The notes below the pieces were generated by a model. It did not search any database and was not told the origin of the DNA. It worked only from the letters and a program-made list of their open reading frames with translations. From Ehretia macrophylla (taxonomy: Eukaryota; Streptophyta; Magnoliopsida; Boraginales; Ehretiaceae), in assembly GCA_037974665.1 (NCBI GenBank), contig CM075783.1:8110762-8174761 (forward strand): DNA of 64,000 nt. Direction: 5' to 3'. Numbering within the stretch: the stretch's first letter is position 1; each line of letters opens with the position of its first letter. A program made the position numbers and the translations under genes. This document shows positions 52,451-64,000 of this stretch, one piece after another.

Positions 52451-53015
52451 TGTTGTAAAATATTATAATAACATAGATAAGATAACTGATAAAATAGCTT
52501 AGAGAATATATCGTAAATAGAATCTGCTTGCTTTACTTATCACACTGCTTTCATGGATTTCTCTTCTCATATTTATACACCAAAAGCAAGACAAACTACC
52601 ATCATTATAAAAACATAATGATTACTACTTTAATTAAACTACTATAAATCTTTACAACTTGCATTGCTTTTTGTAATAGAATTCTGATTTGTATTCTTCT
52701 CGCCAACATTCGTGTAGCTTCTCAAACTCAACATTGTTTAGAGTTCTTCTTTCGGGTGCCAACAATCATACAACGTATTAATTTTGTCAAAACGTTGCCA
52801 ATAAATATTCATACTTTTACAACACTCCCCCGTGGATATTTATAGCTTAAGAATATGCCTTATAAAAAATCTTGTTAAGAAAACCCAATGAGATAAAATT
52901 TGACGAAGGGAAAAGAGTACATTATTCTTATTTGGCTTGTCTCGTTAAAACCTTACCATAAAAAAACCTAGTGGGATAAAAATCTTGGTGAAGGAAAAAG
53001 AGTACAGTGCACGCA
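52451..53015 (-). repeat. 3' LTR of copia-2
   Basis: The plus-strand start is TGTTGTAAAATATT, the usual inverted end of a copia LTR. The inner edge is set by the polypurine tract just to the right and is good to about ten bases. The partner LTR is not in the window, so this cannot be confirmed by pairing. Confidence 0.65.
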
Positions 53016-53047
53016 GAAATAGCTTCTCCCCCTCATGGTGACATGAG

Positions 53048-54700
53048 TCATGATGATAAATCTTTCAGGCGACGCATTCCACATCTTTGAACATATGATT
53101 TGAAAATTGATGGCGGTAATGCTTTAGTGAACAAATCTGCTGGATTTTCACTTGAACGTACTTGTTGAATATCAACAATTCTGTTTATTTGTAGCTCATG
53201 TGTGTAAAAGAATTTTGGTGATATATACTTCGTTCTGTCACCTTTGATATAACCACCTTTGAGTTGTGTAATACATGATGTGTTATCTTCGTATAATGTA
53301 GTTGGACCATCATTGTTGGAGGTTAATCCACATGACTCTTGAATATGTTGAATGACAGATCTCAACCAAACACATTTTCGGCCAGTCTCACAAATTGCTA
53401 AAATCTCAGCATGGTTTGAAGATGTAGCAGTCATTGTTTGTTTCATGGATTGTCATGATATAGCAATGTTTCCAAAATGAAAGACATATCCAGTTTGTGA
53501 TCTTGCCTTATGAGGGTCAGATAGATAACTAGCATCAGCATGACCGATTAATGAAGATTTTGATTGTCTTGAATAGAATAAACCCATATCTGATGTTCCA
53601 CGCAAATAGCGAAATATGTATTTAATTCCATTCCAATGCCTTTGAGTTGGAGCTGCACTATACCTGGCTGATAAATTAACAGAGAAAGCAATATCTGGCC
53701 TTGTGTTATTAGCAAGGTACATTAGTGCACCAATTGCACTAGGATACAGTACTTCTGGACCTAGTAATTTTTTTCCAACATCTTAAGGGCGATAAAGATC
53801 TTTTTTCACATCAAGTGACCTAACGACCATCGGGGTTGTTTGTGGATGCGCTTTATCCATATAAAATCACTTTAAAATTTCTTCTGTATAAGCCGATTGA
53901 TGGAGAAAAATTCCTTTTGAGAAATGCTCAATGTGAAGGCCAAGACAAAATTTTGTTCATCCTAGATCTTTCATTTCAAATTCTTCTTTCAAGTATTCAG
54001 CAGTTTTGTTGAGCTCTTCAGGAGTACCAACAAGATTAAGATCATCGACATATACTACAACAATTGCAAAACCAATTGTTGATTTTTTAATGAAAATACA
54101 TGGACAAATGGGATTGTTGATATATCCTTCTCTTGATAAGTAATCACTTAAATGATTGTACCACATACAACCAGATTGTTTCAATCCATATAAAGACCGT
54201 TGTAATTTAAGTGAATACATATGACAGGGTCTCACTGCATTTGTTTCTGGAAAATGATATCCTTCAGGGATCTTCATATATATATCACTGTCAAGTGATC
54301 CATATAAATATGACGTAACAACATCCATTAATCACATTTCTAAATTAGTCTGAGTAGCAAGACTAATTAGAAATCGAAATGTAATTGCGTCCATTACTGG
54401 CGAAGATGTTTCCTCATAATCAATGTCAGGTCTTTGTGAGAAGCCTTGAGCTACAAGTCAGGATTTATATCTTACAATTTCATTCATTGCATTTCGCTTG
54501 CGCACAAATACCCATTTATACCCAACAGGTTTTGTATCAGTAGGAGTTAGTACTACAGGTCCGAATACCTTGCTCTTTTCTAACGAGCTTAGCTCTACTC
54601 GTATAGCTTCTTCCCACTTTGGCCAATCACTTCTTTGTCGACATGCTTCCACATTTTGTGGTTCAGGATCCTCATCACTTATTTCAAGTGCTACTGTGAA
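53048..54700 (-). pseudogene. copia-2 reverse transcriptase and RNase H region (fossil)
   Basis: Reverse transcriptase words DVVTSYLYGSLDSDIYM, SLYGLKQSGCMWYN and VVYVDDLNLVG; then YLANNTRPDIAF, RHWNGIKYIFRYLRGT and the RNase H words ATSSNHAEILA and NPADLFTKALP. The order is as in all Ty1/copia polyproteins. Confidence 0.88.
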
Positions 54701-54749
54701 AGCAAAACTATTATTCAGGATAGTTTCTTTTCTATTCCACATTTTCCCG

Positions 54750-56020
54750 ATAGAAACATAGGTTATAGAAATTTCTTCATTATCAGGTACCTCAGTTTCT
54801 TCAAGAACAAATTTGTCTTTAATCTCTTCAGGGATTATGAATTCACCAACATCAGTTGGTTCTACCACTTCTGTCGTGCTTCTTGATGGTATAGCATCTT
54901 CCAGATTCATTCTTCTTGTATCCTCCCCACGTGACTTTCTTTTTCGAGGTACAAGATCTTTTGCACCGACAGGTCTACCACGCTTCTGGCGTGCCTTGGA
55001 TACATTTGCTGCTATATTAACAATATGTCCTACTGGGACATCAATTCGTGCCGGCACATTAATAGCAGGTATATGTGATTTCACAATATTTTTTGTGTCT
55101 ACAAATGCATCTGGTAGATTATTTGCAATATTCTGCAAATGAATGATCCTTTGAACTTCAAGTTCACATTGTTTAGTTCTTGGATCTAAATGCGACAGTG
55201 ATGATGTAATCCAAGATATGTCACGTTGTACTTCTGGTTGCGATTTTTCTCCCCCTAACGACGGGAAGAGAGTCTCATCAAAATGACAATCCGCAAAGCA
55301 TGCTCTAAAAATATCACCCGTCAGGGGTTCAACATATCGAATAATAGATGGAGAATCAAATCCAATATAAATTCCAAGTCGTCTTTGTGGACCCATTTTA
55401 CTACGTTGTGTTAGTGCAATAGGGACTTGTACCGCACAACCAAAAACACGTAAATGAGAGATATTTGGTGGACAATCATGTACAAGTTGTAATGGAGAGT
55501 ATTCATGATAAGATGTTGATCTTACACGAATCAATGCACCAGAATGTAAAATAGCATGACCCCAAGCTGACGTAGGGAGTTTCGTTTTCATAAGTAAAGG
55601 TTTGGCAATTAATTGAAGTCCTTTAATGAATGATTCATCTAAACCATTTTGTGTATGCACGTAAGCTATAGGATGTTTGACTTTAATTCCAACAGACATG
55701 CAATAATCATCAAATGCTTTAGAAGAAAACTCACCAGCATTATCAAGGCGAATAAAATTAATGGGATAGTCAGAAAATTGTGCCCTTAACCTGATTATCA
55801 AAGCGAGAATTCCAACAAATGCATGATTTCTAGAAGAAAGTAGACAAACATGTGACCATCTAGTCGATGCATCTATTAAAACCATGAAATAATAATATGT
55901 TCCACATAATGGATGAATAGGTCCACAAATATCTCCTTGAATTCGATCCAAGAATTGTGGAGCTTCAAAAACAACTTTGGTTGGAGAAGGTCTCAAAATT
56001 AATTTACCTTGAGAACATAC
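54750..56020 (-). pseudogene. copia-2 integrase region (fossil)
   Basis: Integrase core words GDICGPIHPLCG, LDNAGEFSSKAFDDYC and HLRVFGCAVQVP, then the C-terminal GIYIGFDSPSIIRY block. The C-terminal extension is rich in Lys, Arg and Glu before reverse transcriptase. The N-terminal zinc-binding part lies beyond the LTR-h insertion. Confidence 0.85.
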
Positions 56021-56024
56021 AACA

Positions 56025-58158
56025 TGTCACGACCCCATTTTTCTTAATTGTTAAATCGGTCTCTCATACCATAAAAATGACAAGAGATAAAAATTTAAGC
56101 TTATAAATCCTCAAGCGTTCTGGGATCGTGATGCCACGGGCTTAAGAAGATCACGCCGCCTAAGTCCATTAAGGCACAATACAATTGCCCGAGCACTATT
56201 AACCATAAATTAAAACATCAAACCATATATTACATCGATTCTAGTAACACACATTATATAAACTTCATCACTAATGAATAATATTACAACCACCAAGTAT
56301 AAATTTACAAGATCTGAATTCGCTAAATTGCTTCACACAGATCCAACTACTACAACTTGGCTTCAAAAGAATAATGTATCAAGTTAATTACATAGTTAAG
56401 TGGCCACAAAATTAATACATTACATCGAATAATTCAGATGCCTAACTTACACTATTACAACAAAAAGTTAACCAAAACGAGCAATTAACTCAAGCTCCAG
56501 TCCCGAACAACCTGTAATAATGGAAAAGAGGGGTGAGCTAGATCCTCACATATAGCTCAGTGAGGAAGTAAACAAGGAAGGGTTTTCGTAAAGGTTTTAT
56601 CTTTTCGTAATCAGTTTGATAAAATATATCATGCACGCAAAGATATCCGAGCGAGAATACAAGATATACAATCAAGCTCTAGTAACATTTAACAATCTAA
56701 GTTTCCAATATATCATTAGGTCCCGACCCGTAGGAGGATCAATGAGTCTTGAAGGAGAAGGGGTGATAACATTTGGTATGCGAGATATACCAGCAAGCTT
56801 TACCTCTAACTGGAGGTCTCGTTTCTACCTCGGTAGGCGAGATATACCAGCGAGCCCGTCGATGCCCGGAGGTCTCGTTGCTACCGCATTCATTAATGGT
56901 TGTAACTGACACGCACATTTACGATTCATATACATATACATTTACATAAGCAAGAAAGTTTAGTCAATCATATAGCATATTCGAGTACCTTCTATATTTC
57001 GTATCATGTAAATGTGTCAACCATTTATCATATACTCGTATGGGCATGTAAGCTTCCTTAGTACTAACACATAATAACAAGGCATAACAAGAACTTGCAA
57101 AACTACTACTTAACATCAACTCCTACTAATAGCATACACTAGATACACCAAGCAAATCAAATGCTCCTACATTAGCCCAACTTTAGAGGTAAATTTTCTT
57201 ACTTTCCAAAAATCCAATACATCTTATTTTGGTATAGAATCGAAGCTTATCGAATGTAGATAACTCTAGAATCAAACGGAACTCAATTCAGAGTTGAATT
57301 AAGTGAGATATGGCCTTCGGGAAAATGTTGCGCGAATCTATCAAAAAATCCGGACGAGTCATCCGGTCGAGTTACTCGACCGGATCATGGTCAGAGAGCA
57401 TCCGGACGCATGCACACTAACAAACTTTGCTCCTTAACTGTTGTTATGCTTCTAAATTCATATTTTCATGCTTAACTCAAGTATACAACTCAAATACATG
57501 TTAAACAACATCATTCTACAAGTCTTCTAGCTTCTAAAAGCCCTCAACACAAGTTCAATTCATCCATTTCTCAACCAACAACTCAACATGACCATTCAAG
57601 CTTAATCTTCTAATTCTTCTACCTACCAACAACTCAAGCATACTCCACACATATAATACTTCATTTAACTCATATTACAACTTATCATAATCATCAAAAG
57701 CATAGGAGATAAGTTCAAGCCAAGGAAATCACAAACCCAACATCTTGAAACCCTAGTTTGAGCATACCAAACTCAAGTTCACCAAACAAGCTTGTATCTA
57801 TCATCATCATGCTCAATATACATATATAACGCATAATCATGAACCACATGATCTTTACAAACATTTTGAAAACATCCCTCACCTTTGTTCTTGAGTGTAG
57901 AAGCTAATGGAACAATAAACACCTTGAAGAATGCTTAACGATGCAAGAAGGGTGCTTAACAATGGCTTGAAATCCTCCCTCTTGTTCCTCTTCCTTTCTT
58001 CTCCTCTCTTTTCTTCTCTTTCTTTCTCTTCTTCTTGGTTGAATTTATGAGTTGTGTGTGTGTGTGTTTGTGTCGTATGAGTGAGTGTGTATTAGTGTGT
58101 GTTTCTGTGTTGTAGTGTTTTAGTGTGTGTGGGTAGTGTAATGTGTGTTGATAAATAA
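56025..58158 (-). mobile_element. LTR-h (Ty3/gypsy), cut by the Tekay-like element
   Basis: On the plus strand it starts TGTCACGACCCC, preceded by CAACA (56020-56024), which would be the target duplication. No matching right end is present before 58159, so the rest should lie beyond the window. It is a different LTR family from LTR-a to LTR-g. Near 56775-56885 a block of about 55-60 bases is tandemly doubled (GCGAGATATACCAGC twice). Confidence 0.65.
56775..56885. repeat. Two-unit tandem repeat in LTR-h
   Basis: Two diverged units each hold GCGAGATATACCAGC and GGAGGTCTCGTT. It lies at the position where other LTRs of this window hold one unit or six units of a comparable module. Confidence 0.65.
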
Positions 58159-60593
58159 TGTGAAACCCCACTTTCTTGCTTATCTCGTTTTACGTGTTTT
58201 ACCTCGTTTTGCGTGCATATGATCTGTTTATGTGCTATAGGACCTAGAAAGTTATAATTTTGATTTCAATACTCCTAATACGTGCTAAATGTGCATTCAT
58301 GAAATTTTCATCAAAAACGGAGTCAGAAATTTTATCGTCGATTTTTAGTGAATAGTATTTTCGAAACACGTCCGCTATAATTTTGAAACTGGTCTTTTTA
58401 ACCCTTCTAGACCTAGTCCACGGACTTTAATAGACCTGTGTTTGATGAAAACGGTTTTAAAATCGGCTTAAGAATTTATTAGGGTTTTTACACCGACTTT
58501 TGCGAAAATCGAGTTTTAAGCCGACTCGGGTGGAATTCTTTGAATGTAAAACTTCTTGTCACCTAAAAATAATCCACTTGAGATATTTTGGGGGTTACAT
58601 AATTATTTTTAACTTGGTGAGCACAAAAATGCAATTAAAGTCATTAAAAATACAAAAATGCCTATTAAAATAACTTTGACTTTAATTAAATAATTGACCT
58701 TATAAGCTAATGTCACCTACACACACTCACACAACACAAAAACACCATCACACACACACACATTGCCGAGAGGTTGAGGAGAGAAAGAGAGAAGAGAAAA
58801 CTCAAGCTTTTCAATCAATTTTTCAAAGAAAAACCTAGTTTTTGTCCGTGAAACTTCGCACCGACTTGGATTCTGCTTGTTGGGCACGCATAGCACGCAT
58901 TCCTAGGCTTATATCACATCTAAGGTGAGAGAAAAATTCTAGATCTCAAAATGTCATTTTTGTGTTTTTGCGTATAAATGAAGATTGAACCGTTAGAATT
59001 GTAATCTGATGTTAGATTATTGCTCCTTGCATGCTAGGGATCATTATATACTAATACTACGAGTTTCTGTCGGATATAGCATAATTTTTATTTTCTGGGT
59101 ATTTAATTTTGATTAAAATGTTCAAAGTTGATTTAATTGAGTTGCGTTGCTCGAAATCGATTGCCGTCGATTTCTAAATACTTGATAATTACGTGTTAGC
59201 GCTGTTGTAATGCCGAATTTTCGATTACATTGTTTGTGTGAAAATCCGGAAAATCCAGCCATGACATCTTAGGATTTTAGGGTTATCGGGCATGATTTAG
59301 AGGTGTTATGGTGGATTTCCGAGAGGGCTAATGTAGTAGGTTGAATGGGTGAGTGATAGGAACTGATTTGGCAATGTTTGGATTAGTAGATTGGAAGGTA
59401 TGAATTTTAGAAGTTTAGGTTGTCATTCTTTAATTTCTTGAACGATGCCTTAGATGGTTGGGTAGTGTTCGAGTGATGAATGGTGAGTCGTTGTTGAGTA
59501 ATTTAGGGTTTAATTATGTATATTATGCATGTCCGGTTAGATGGCCTACTTTGTCATCTAACTACGTTGTTTGTTGTTTAATTTAATATTGATGTTATAT
59601 TGATGTTATTGATTGATTATTATTGAATGCGGGAATCGGGCACTCTTGTTGCTGATCTCCCAATTGATTGATTGATTTATGCTTGCATGATGATTGATGA
59701 ATATGAAGTCTTGGTATGTGTGTGCCACCTCTCGGGCAGCGTTGGGCTGTCGGGTTGATAACGGCATGACTGCCATAGACTACCCCCAGCTCGCATGACG
59801 GAGATGTCATGGAGGGAAGGGGCTAGTGAGGTACCTCGGGTGCGTGAGTAATGGGGAGTTATAAGAAGAACGGTTGAGATCGTGATGGCGTTTGGAGCTA
59901 CACCAAATAGAGTATCCTTATTGATTGGTTATATAGTTATGTGATGATAGCTTTATTTATGTTATTATTGTTGTTGTGTGTTTACTTGCTCAAAGGACTA
60001 AATCCAAGGAGCGTAGTGAATACTGTCGAGATCTATCGGATCCTCACTGGGCTTATGTATATAAGCTCACTCTCTATTAATGCATGTTTTCAGGTGTACT
60101 TTCACAAGATTACGGGTACGTGCCTCCTGAAGAGGAGAATGTGGAAAATGTGCCTTTCGTGGATGAGTCATATGTTCCCGAGTCTTATCCATGATTATAT
60201 GTTGTTTAATGTAATGTATATTAGCTTAATGGACTTTTATATGCTTTACGGTTCTTAGTGTAATAGTTGTTGATAAGATGATGATCCAAACGATGTTAAT
60301 TTAGTGGCTTTCTTTTGTCTATGTTTAAATTGTAGTTGTGTCTCAACTTACTTTTGAAATGTATGATAAAGTTGAGGTATTGTATGTCATGTTGGAACGG
60401 AGGCGTATAACGAGGATGTTTTATTGTATAATATGGTTGTGTTGTATGTTGTTGTTTGTATTGAGGAATTACGGGATGTATGATGTTTTATGAGGTTGGT
60501 TTAGAACCTCGGAAATCTGTTTACTGTCGTTATGCCGCCGAAATTCCGTTGCGTCCTGACTGATCGTAGGTGGGGTCGAGTTGGGGCGTGACA
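58159..60593 (+). repeat. 5' LTR of the Tekay-like element
   Basis: The ends are TG and CA. Eight bases after it the tRNA-Met primer site begins. The same family gave LTR-d (9107-10178) and LTR-e (25660-28060). A TATATAAGC word near 60056 and a TTTTCAGGTG acceptor-like word near 60086 recur in related LTRs here. Confidence 0.92.
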
Positions 60594-60600
60594 GTTTAAG

Positions 60601-60612
60601 TGGTATCAGAGC
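60601..60612 (+). other. Primer-binding site of the Tekay-like element
   Basis: TGGTATCAGAGC, an exact match to the initiator tRNA-Met complement. Confidence 0.92.
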
Positions 60613-60863
60613 TCATGTTAGTTGTCAGCCGGGGTATTCTCGGAATGTGGGTAATGGTCTTAGCATGAAATATGTATGAAAGGAAAGAAAAATGAAATAT
60701 GTATTGGTATGATTAATTGATTAAGTGATTATGTGATTTAAGTGCTTATGTGATTATGTGATCAATTTGTTTAAGTGTTTTATATGAGTTTGTTATTTAT
60801 GTGTTAATAGTTGTTTATAACCTGTCTACGTGCTATAACTGTGCTAACTCTTTGATTAGTAGA

Positions 60864-63800
60864 ATGGCCGGTCGACCGAGAACCAGAGGTAGGTCTGAGA
60901 TGACTGATGAGACTCCGAGTAACGTGGCACCGGGCCGTGACGGGGGTGATGACCGATTAGGAGCAGCTATGGAGCGGATTGCAGAGTTAGTGGCTAGTCA
61001 GGCACAATTATTAGCAGGGCAGGCTGCCCAGAATCAGGCTATGCAGGCTCAGCTTCTGAATATTCAGGGTGGTAACCACGGGCGTGGTACCCTGAAGGAT
61101 TTTTTAGGATATCACCCACCGAGATTTCAGGGGGAGCCGGATGATAGGAAGGCGGAGGTATGGATTAGCAAGTTGGAGAAGATTTATGATCCACTTGGCT
61201 ATACTGATGAGCAGAAAGTCTCTTTTGCCGTGTATTTGTTAGATGACGAGGCAGAGGAGTGGTGGCGCACGGTAAGGACTAGCTGGGCGGCACAGGGTAT
61301 TCCTTATGTTTGGGGTACCTTTCTGATGGCTTTCCGAGCAAAGTATGTCCCGAGGATTTGCAGGGAACGGAGAGAGGCCGAGTTTCTAGCCTTGGTCCAG
61401 GGAGATGCTACAGTGGCTCAATATGAGGCCACATTTACTCGATTGTCCCGGTATGCACCGGAGTATGTGGCAGACGAGGAGCGGAGGACTCGCAGGTTTA
61501 TGTTGGGGTTGCGGCCCGAGATTCAGGACGTGATGGCTCTGAATCGATATGATATCTTCACTGAGGCTTTTGATGCAGCTTCTAGGTTAGAGAAGAGGAA
61601 AGGGGATCAGATTGTCTCCAGTCAGCCTAGTAAGAGGCCGTATCAGCCACAGGGCCAGCAGGTTTTATATAGGCCTCCAGTACAGCAGTTTGTCTACAGG
61701 CCACCTGCCCAGCAGGGTTCTTATAGGCCACAGGGTCAGCAGAGTTATTATCGGCCTCAGTTTCAGCAGAGGCCATATCAGGTTCAGACTCAGTTTAGGC
61801 CAGCCCAGTCTCAGGGTCAGTACAGGCCTAGTGTGGTGAGACCTCAGCAGCAGGCTGTATCCGCTGCTTCTTCAGCTTCTGGTTATTCTAGGGGCAGTGT
61901 TAGTGCCACATCATCGCAGTGTAATTACTGCAAGCGCCCAGGGCATGTAGAGTCCGACTGCAGGGTAAAGGCAGGGACATGTTTGGGTTGTGGTAGCAGC
62001 GAGCATAGGGCGAAGGATTGCCCTAAGTATGCGAGGACTGAGGGTCGGGCAGCGACTCAGGGTTACCAGGGTAGGCCTACGGGCAGTGTACCACAGCAGC
62101 AGCGGGTTCAGGCTCGGGCTTATGCAGTTGACTTAGAGGAGATGCCTGAGGAGACTGCAGTTGTGGAAGGTAACTTTCTTATACTTGATCAACTTGTTAA
62201 AGTGTTGATTGATTCTGGTGCTACGCATTCTTTCATTACTCCTGCTTGTGTGCAACGTGTTAAATTGCAACCTGAAAGATTGCCTTATGTGGTTGAAATT
62301 AGTACCTCTTTGACTGATAAGTATGTTACTGGCTTAGTATGTAAGGGTTGTATTATACATGTTAAGGGGCATAATTTTCCTTCGGACCTTATTTTATTTC
62401 CTATCCGGGGGTATGATGTTATCTTGGGTATGGATTGGCTTTCTAAGTATGATGCCCAGTTGAACTGTAGAACCAAGGTAGTACAGTTTCGTTTGCCAGA
62501 TCAGCCAGTAGTTGAGGTAGCGGGTAACCGGGGTGCTAAGACGAGTTTTGTTATCTCAGCAACTAAAGCCGTTAAGTTGGTGAGTAAGGGGTGTTCGGGT
62601 TATCTAGCTTATTTGATCAACAAGCCATCTGTTAAGCTACAGCTTGAGGAAGTCCCTATTATCCGGGAATATCCTAATGTATTTCCCGAGGAGTTGCCAG
62701 GATTGCCGCCAGAGAGGGATATAGAGTTTGTGATTAATCTTGTTCCCGGTACTCAACCTATTTCTAAATCGGCGTACCGGATGGCACCAGCTGAGTTGAA
62801 GGAGTTGAAGACTCAGTTACAGGAGTTGTTGGAGAAAGGATTTATTCAGCAGAGTTCTTCACCTTGGGGAGCTCCTGTTTTGTTTGTGAAGAAGAAGGAT
62901 GGCACCTTGAGGTTATGTATAGATTACCGTGGTTTGAATCAGGTGACTATCAAGAATAAATATCCTTTGCCACTGATTGATGAGTTGTTTGATCAACTTC
63001 AGGGAGCCAAAGTCTACTCTAAATTTGATTTGAGGCAGGGGTATTATCAGCTTCGGATTCGCGCGGAGGATGTTCCGAAGTCTGCCTTCAGGACTCGGTA
63101 CGGGCATTATGAGTTTGTTGTTATGCCCTTTGGATTGACTAATGCACCGGCAGCTTTCATGGATCTTATGCATCGAGTCTTTCAGCCGTACTTGGACCAG
63201 TTCGTGGTGATTTTTTATTGATGATATCTTGGTCTATTCTAAATCTGAATCGGAGCACGAGCAACATCTACGGCTTGTATTGGAGAAGTTGCAGGAGCAT
63301 CAGTTGTTTGCCAAGTTCAGCAAATGTGAATTTTGGCTGCAACGGATTTCTTTTCTTGGCCATGTTATTACACAGAGCGGTATTTCTGTAGATCCCACTA
63401 AGATTGAATCGGTGATGTCTTGGAAGCGGCCAGAGAGTGTTACTGATGTCCGTAGCTTTCTTGGCTTGGCGGGTTATTACCGTAGGTTTGTCAAGGACTT
63501 CTCAAAGATTGCGGGGCCACTATCTAAGTTGACTCAGAAACGGACTATCTTTAATTGGGACGAGAAGTGTGAGAGTGGATTTCAGGAGTTGAAAAAAGAG
63601 GTTAACTACCGCTCCAGTACTTGCTCTACCAGAGGGGACCGATAATATGGTCATTTACAGTGATGCATCCAAGGAGGGCTTGGGATATGTTCTTATGCAG
63701 GATGGCCGAGTTATTGCCTATGCTTCCAGGAAGTTGAAGCCTTATGAGGTGAATTATCCGACTCATGAACTTGAGCTGGGAGCAGGTGTGTTTGCACTCA

Positions 63801-64000
63801 AGAAGTGGCGTCATTATCTGTGGGGAAGTAAGTTTGAAATTTTCACTGATCATAAGAGTTTGAAGTATTTATTCTCACAGAAGGAGTTGAATATGCGCCA
63901 GCGGAGGTGGATGGAGCTTCTTGGAGATTATAATTGTTCTATCAATTATCTGCCTGGAAAGGCAAATGTTGTAGCAGATGCTCTCAGCCGGAAGGCTAGT
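60864..64000 (+). pseudogene. gag-pol region of the Tekay-like element (fossil, incomplete in window)
   Basis: The start is at [10 protein letters not shown]. The gag core lies at about residues 75-220 ([22 protein letters not shown]). A Tyr/Arg/Pro/Gln-rich repeat of the YRPPxQQ kind lies at about 61630-61850. Two CCHC zinc knuckles follow ([14 protein letters not shown] near 61919; [14 protein letters not shown] near 61980), then a protease with [12 protein letters not shown], and a reverse transcriptase with [22 protein letters not shown] and [13 protein letters not shown]. RNase H has [13 protein letters not shown] near 63650 and [14 protein letters not shown] near 63950. It has about two breaks. 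Confidence 0.9.

Larger units (their letters stand above)
52451..56024 (-). mobile_element. Ty1/copia element (copia-2), right part lost to insertion
   Basis: From left: 3' LTR (about 52451-53015), polypurine tract CATGAGGGGGAGAAGC on the minus strand (about 53022-53037), RNase H (53048-53450), reverse transcriptase (about 53455-54700), then integrase (about 54750-56020). Gag and the other LTR are missing: the element is cut by LTR-h at 56025 and should continue beyond the window. It is broken, with roughly four to six breaks, but better preserved than copia-1. Confidence 0.88.
58159..64000 (+). mobile_element. Tekay-like Ty3/gypsy element, runs off the window
   Basis: 5' LTR 58159-60593 (2435 bases, TGTGAAACCCC to GGGGCGTGACA), primer site 60601-60612, then gag, protease, reverse transcriptase and RNase H up to the window end. 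Integrase and the 3' LTR lie outside. Long LTRs and the polymerase type fit the Tekay/Del chromovirus lineage, but the chromodomain is not in view. It is the best preserved element here, with about two breaks in the visible part, and probably the youngest. Confidence 0.9.

Noticed and set aside
54498-55142. Plus-strand open frames of 83-109 codons
   Set aside because: They are shadows opposite the copia-2 integrase and reverse transcriptase frames on the minus strand.

Overview
This is a 64 kb window of plant nuclear DNA, almost certainly from a eudicot. It has one intron-rich host gene of a plant-specific type, many Ty1/copia and Ty3/gypsy LTR elements, and endogenous caulimovirid sequence. 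I cannot name the species. By eye, more than 85% of the window is transposable-element or viral fossil DNA.

The host part is short. An apparently intact glycoside hydrolase family 1 (GH1) beta-glucosidase gene lies on the minus strand at 741-5967. Thirteen exons join in frame to 533 codons plus a stop, with a signal peptide and both catalytic glutamates. Intron 5 needs a GC donor. A TATA box lies about 55 bases upstream of the ATG and an AATAAA just downstream of the stop. The end of an old copia LTR (1-277) lies beyond the 3' end, and a decayed caulimovirid copy starts about 0.5 kb upstream of the ATG.

From 6.5 kb onward the window is a nest of elements. (1) Endogenous pararetrovirus (EPRV) copy A (about 6489-15260) is heavily decayed and interrupted by two solo LTRs. 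(2) A Tat-type gypsy remnant lies at about 16060-17600, minus strand. (3) An old copia element, copia-1, spans 18074-48299. It is stretched to 30 kb by four Tekay-like solo LTRs. One of these (LTR-a) carries another solo LTR (LTR-b); another (LTR-g) carries EPRV copy B (35080-43666), which sits between two TA dinucleotide tracts. (4) A CACTA remnant (49775-52282) contains a copia-like LTR. (5) A second copia element, copia-2 (52451-56024, minus), is interrupted by a further LTR (LTR-h). That LTR is in turn interrupted by a Tekay-like gypsy element starting at 58159, which runs off the window. Most insertions keep a 5-base target duplication, so the order of events can be read directly.

The most interesting object is EPRV copy B. 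It is florendovirus-like: promoter, tRNA-Met primer site, then movement protein, coat protein, protease, reverse transcriptase and RNase H regions, followed by a separate 440-codon gene (ORF2) of unknown function. ORF2-related sequence is also present in copy A. I found no new host-encoded system. The points worth pursuing are ORF2, the TA-tract junctions, the paired leader motifs, the 90-base LTR tandem module and the GC-AG intron. Everything is by-eye reading of the sequence; no database search was run.
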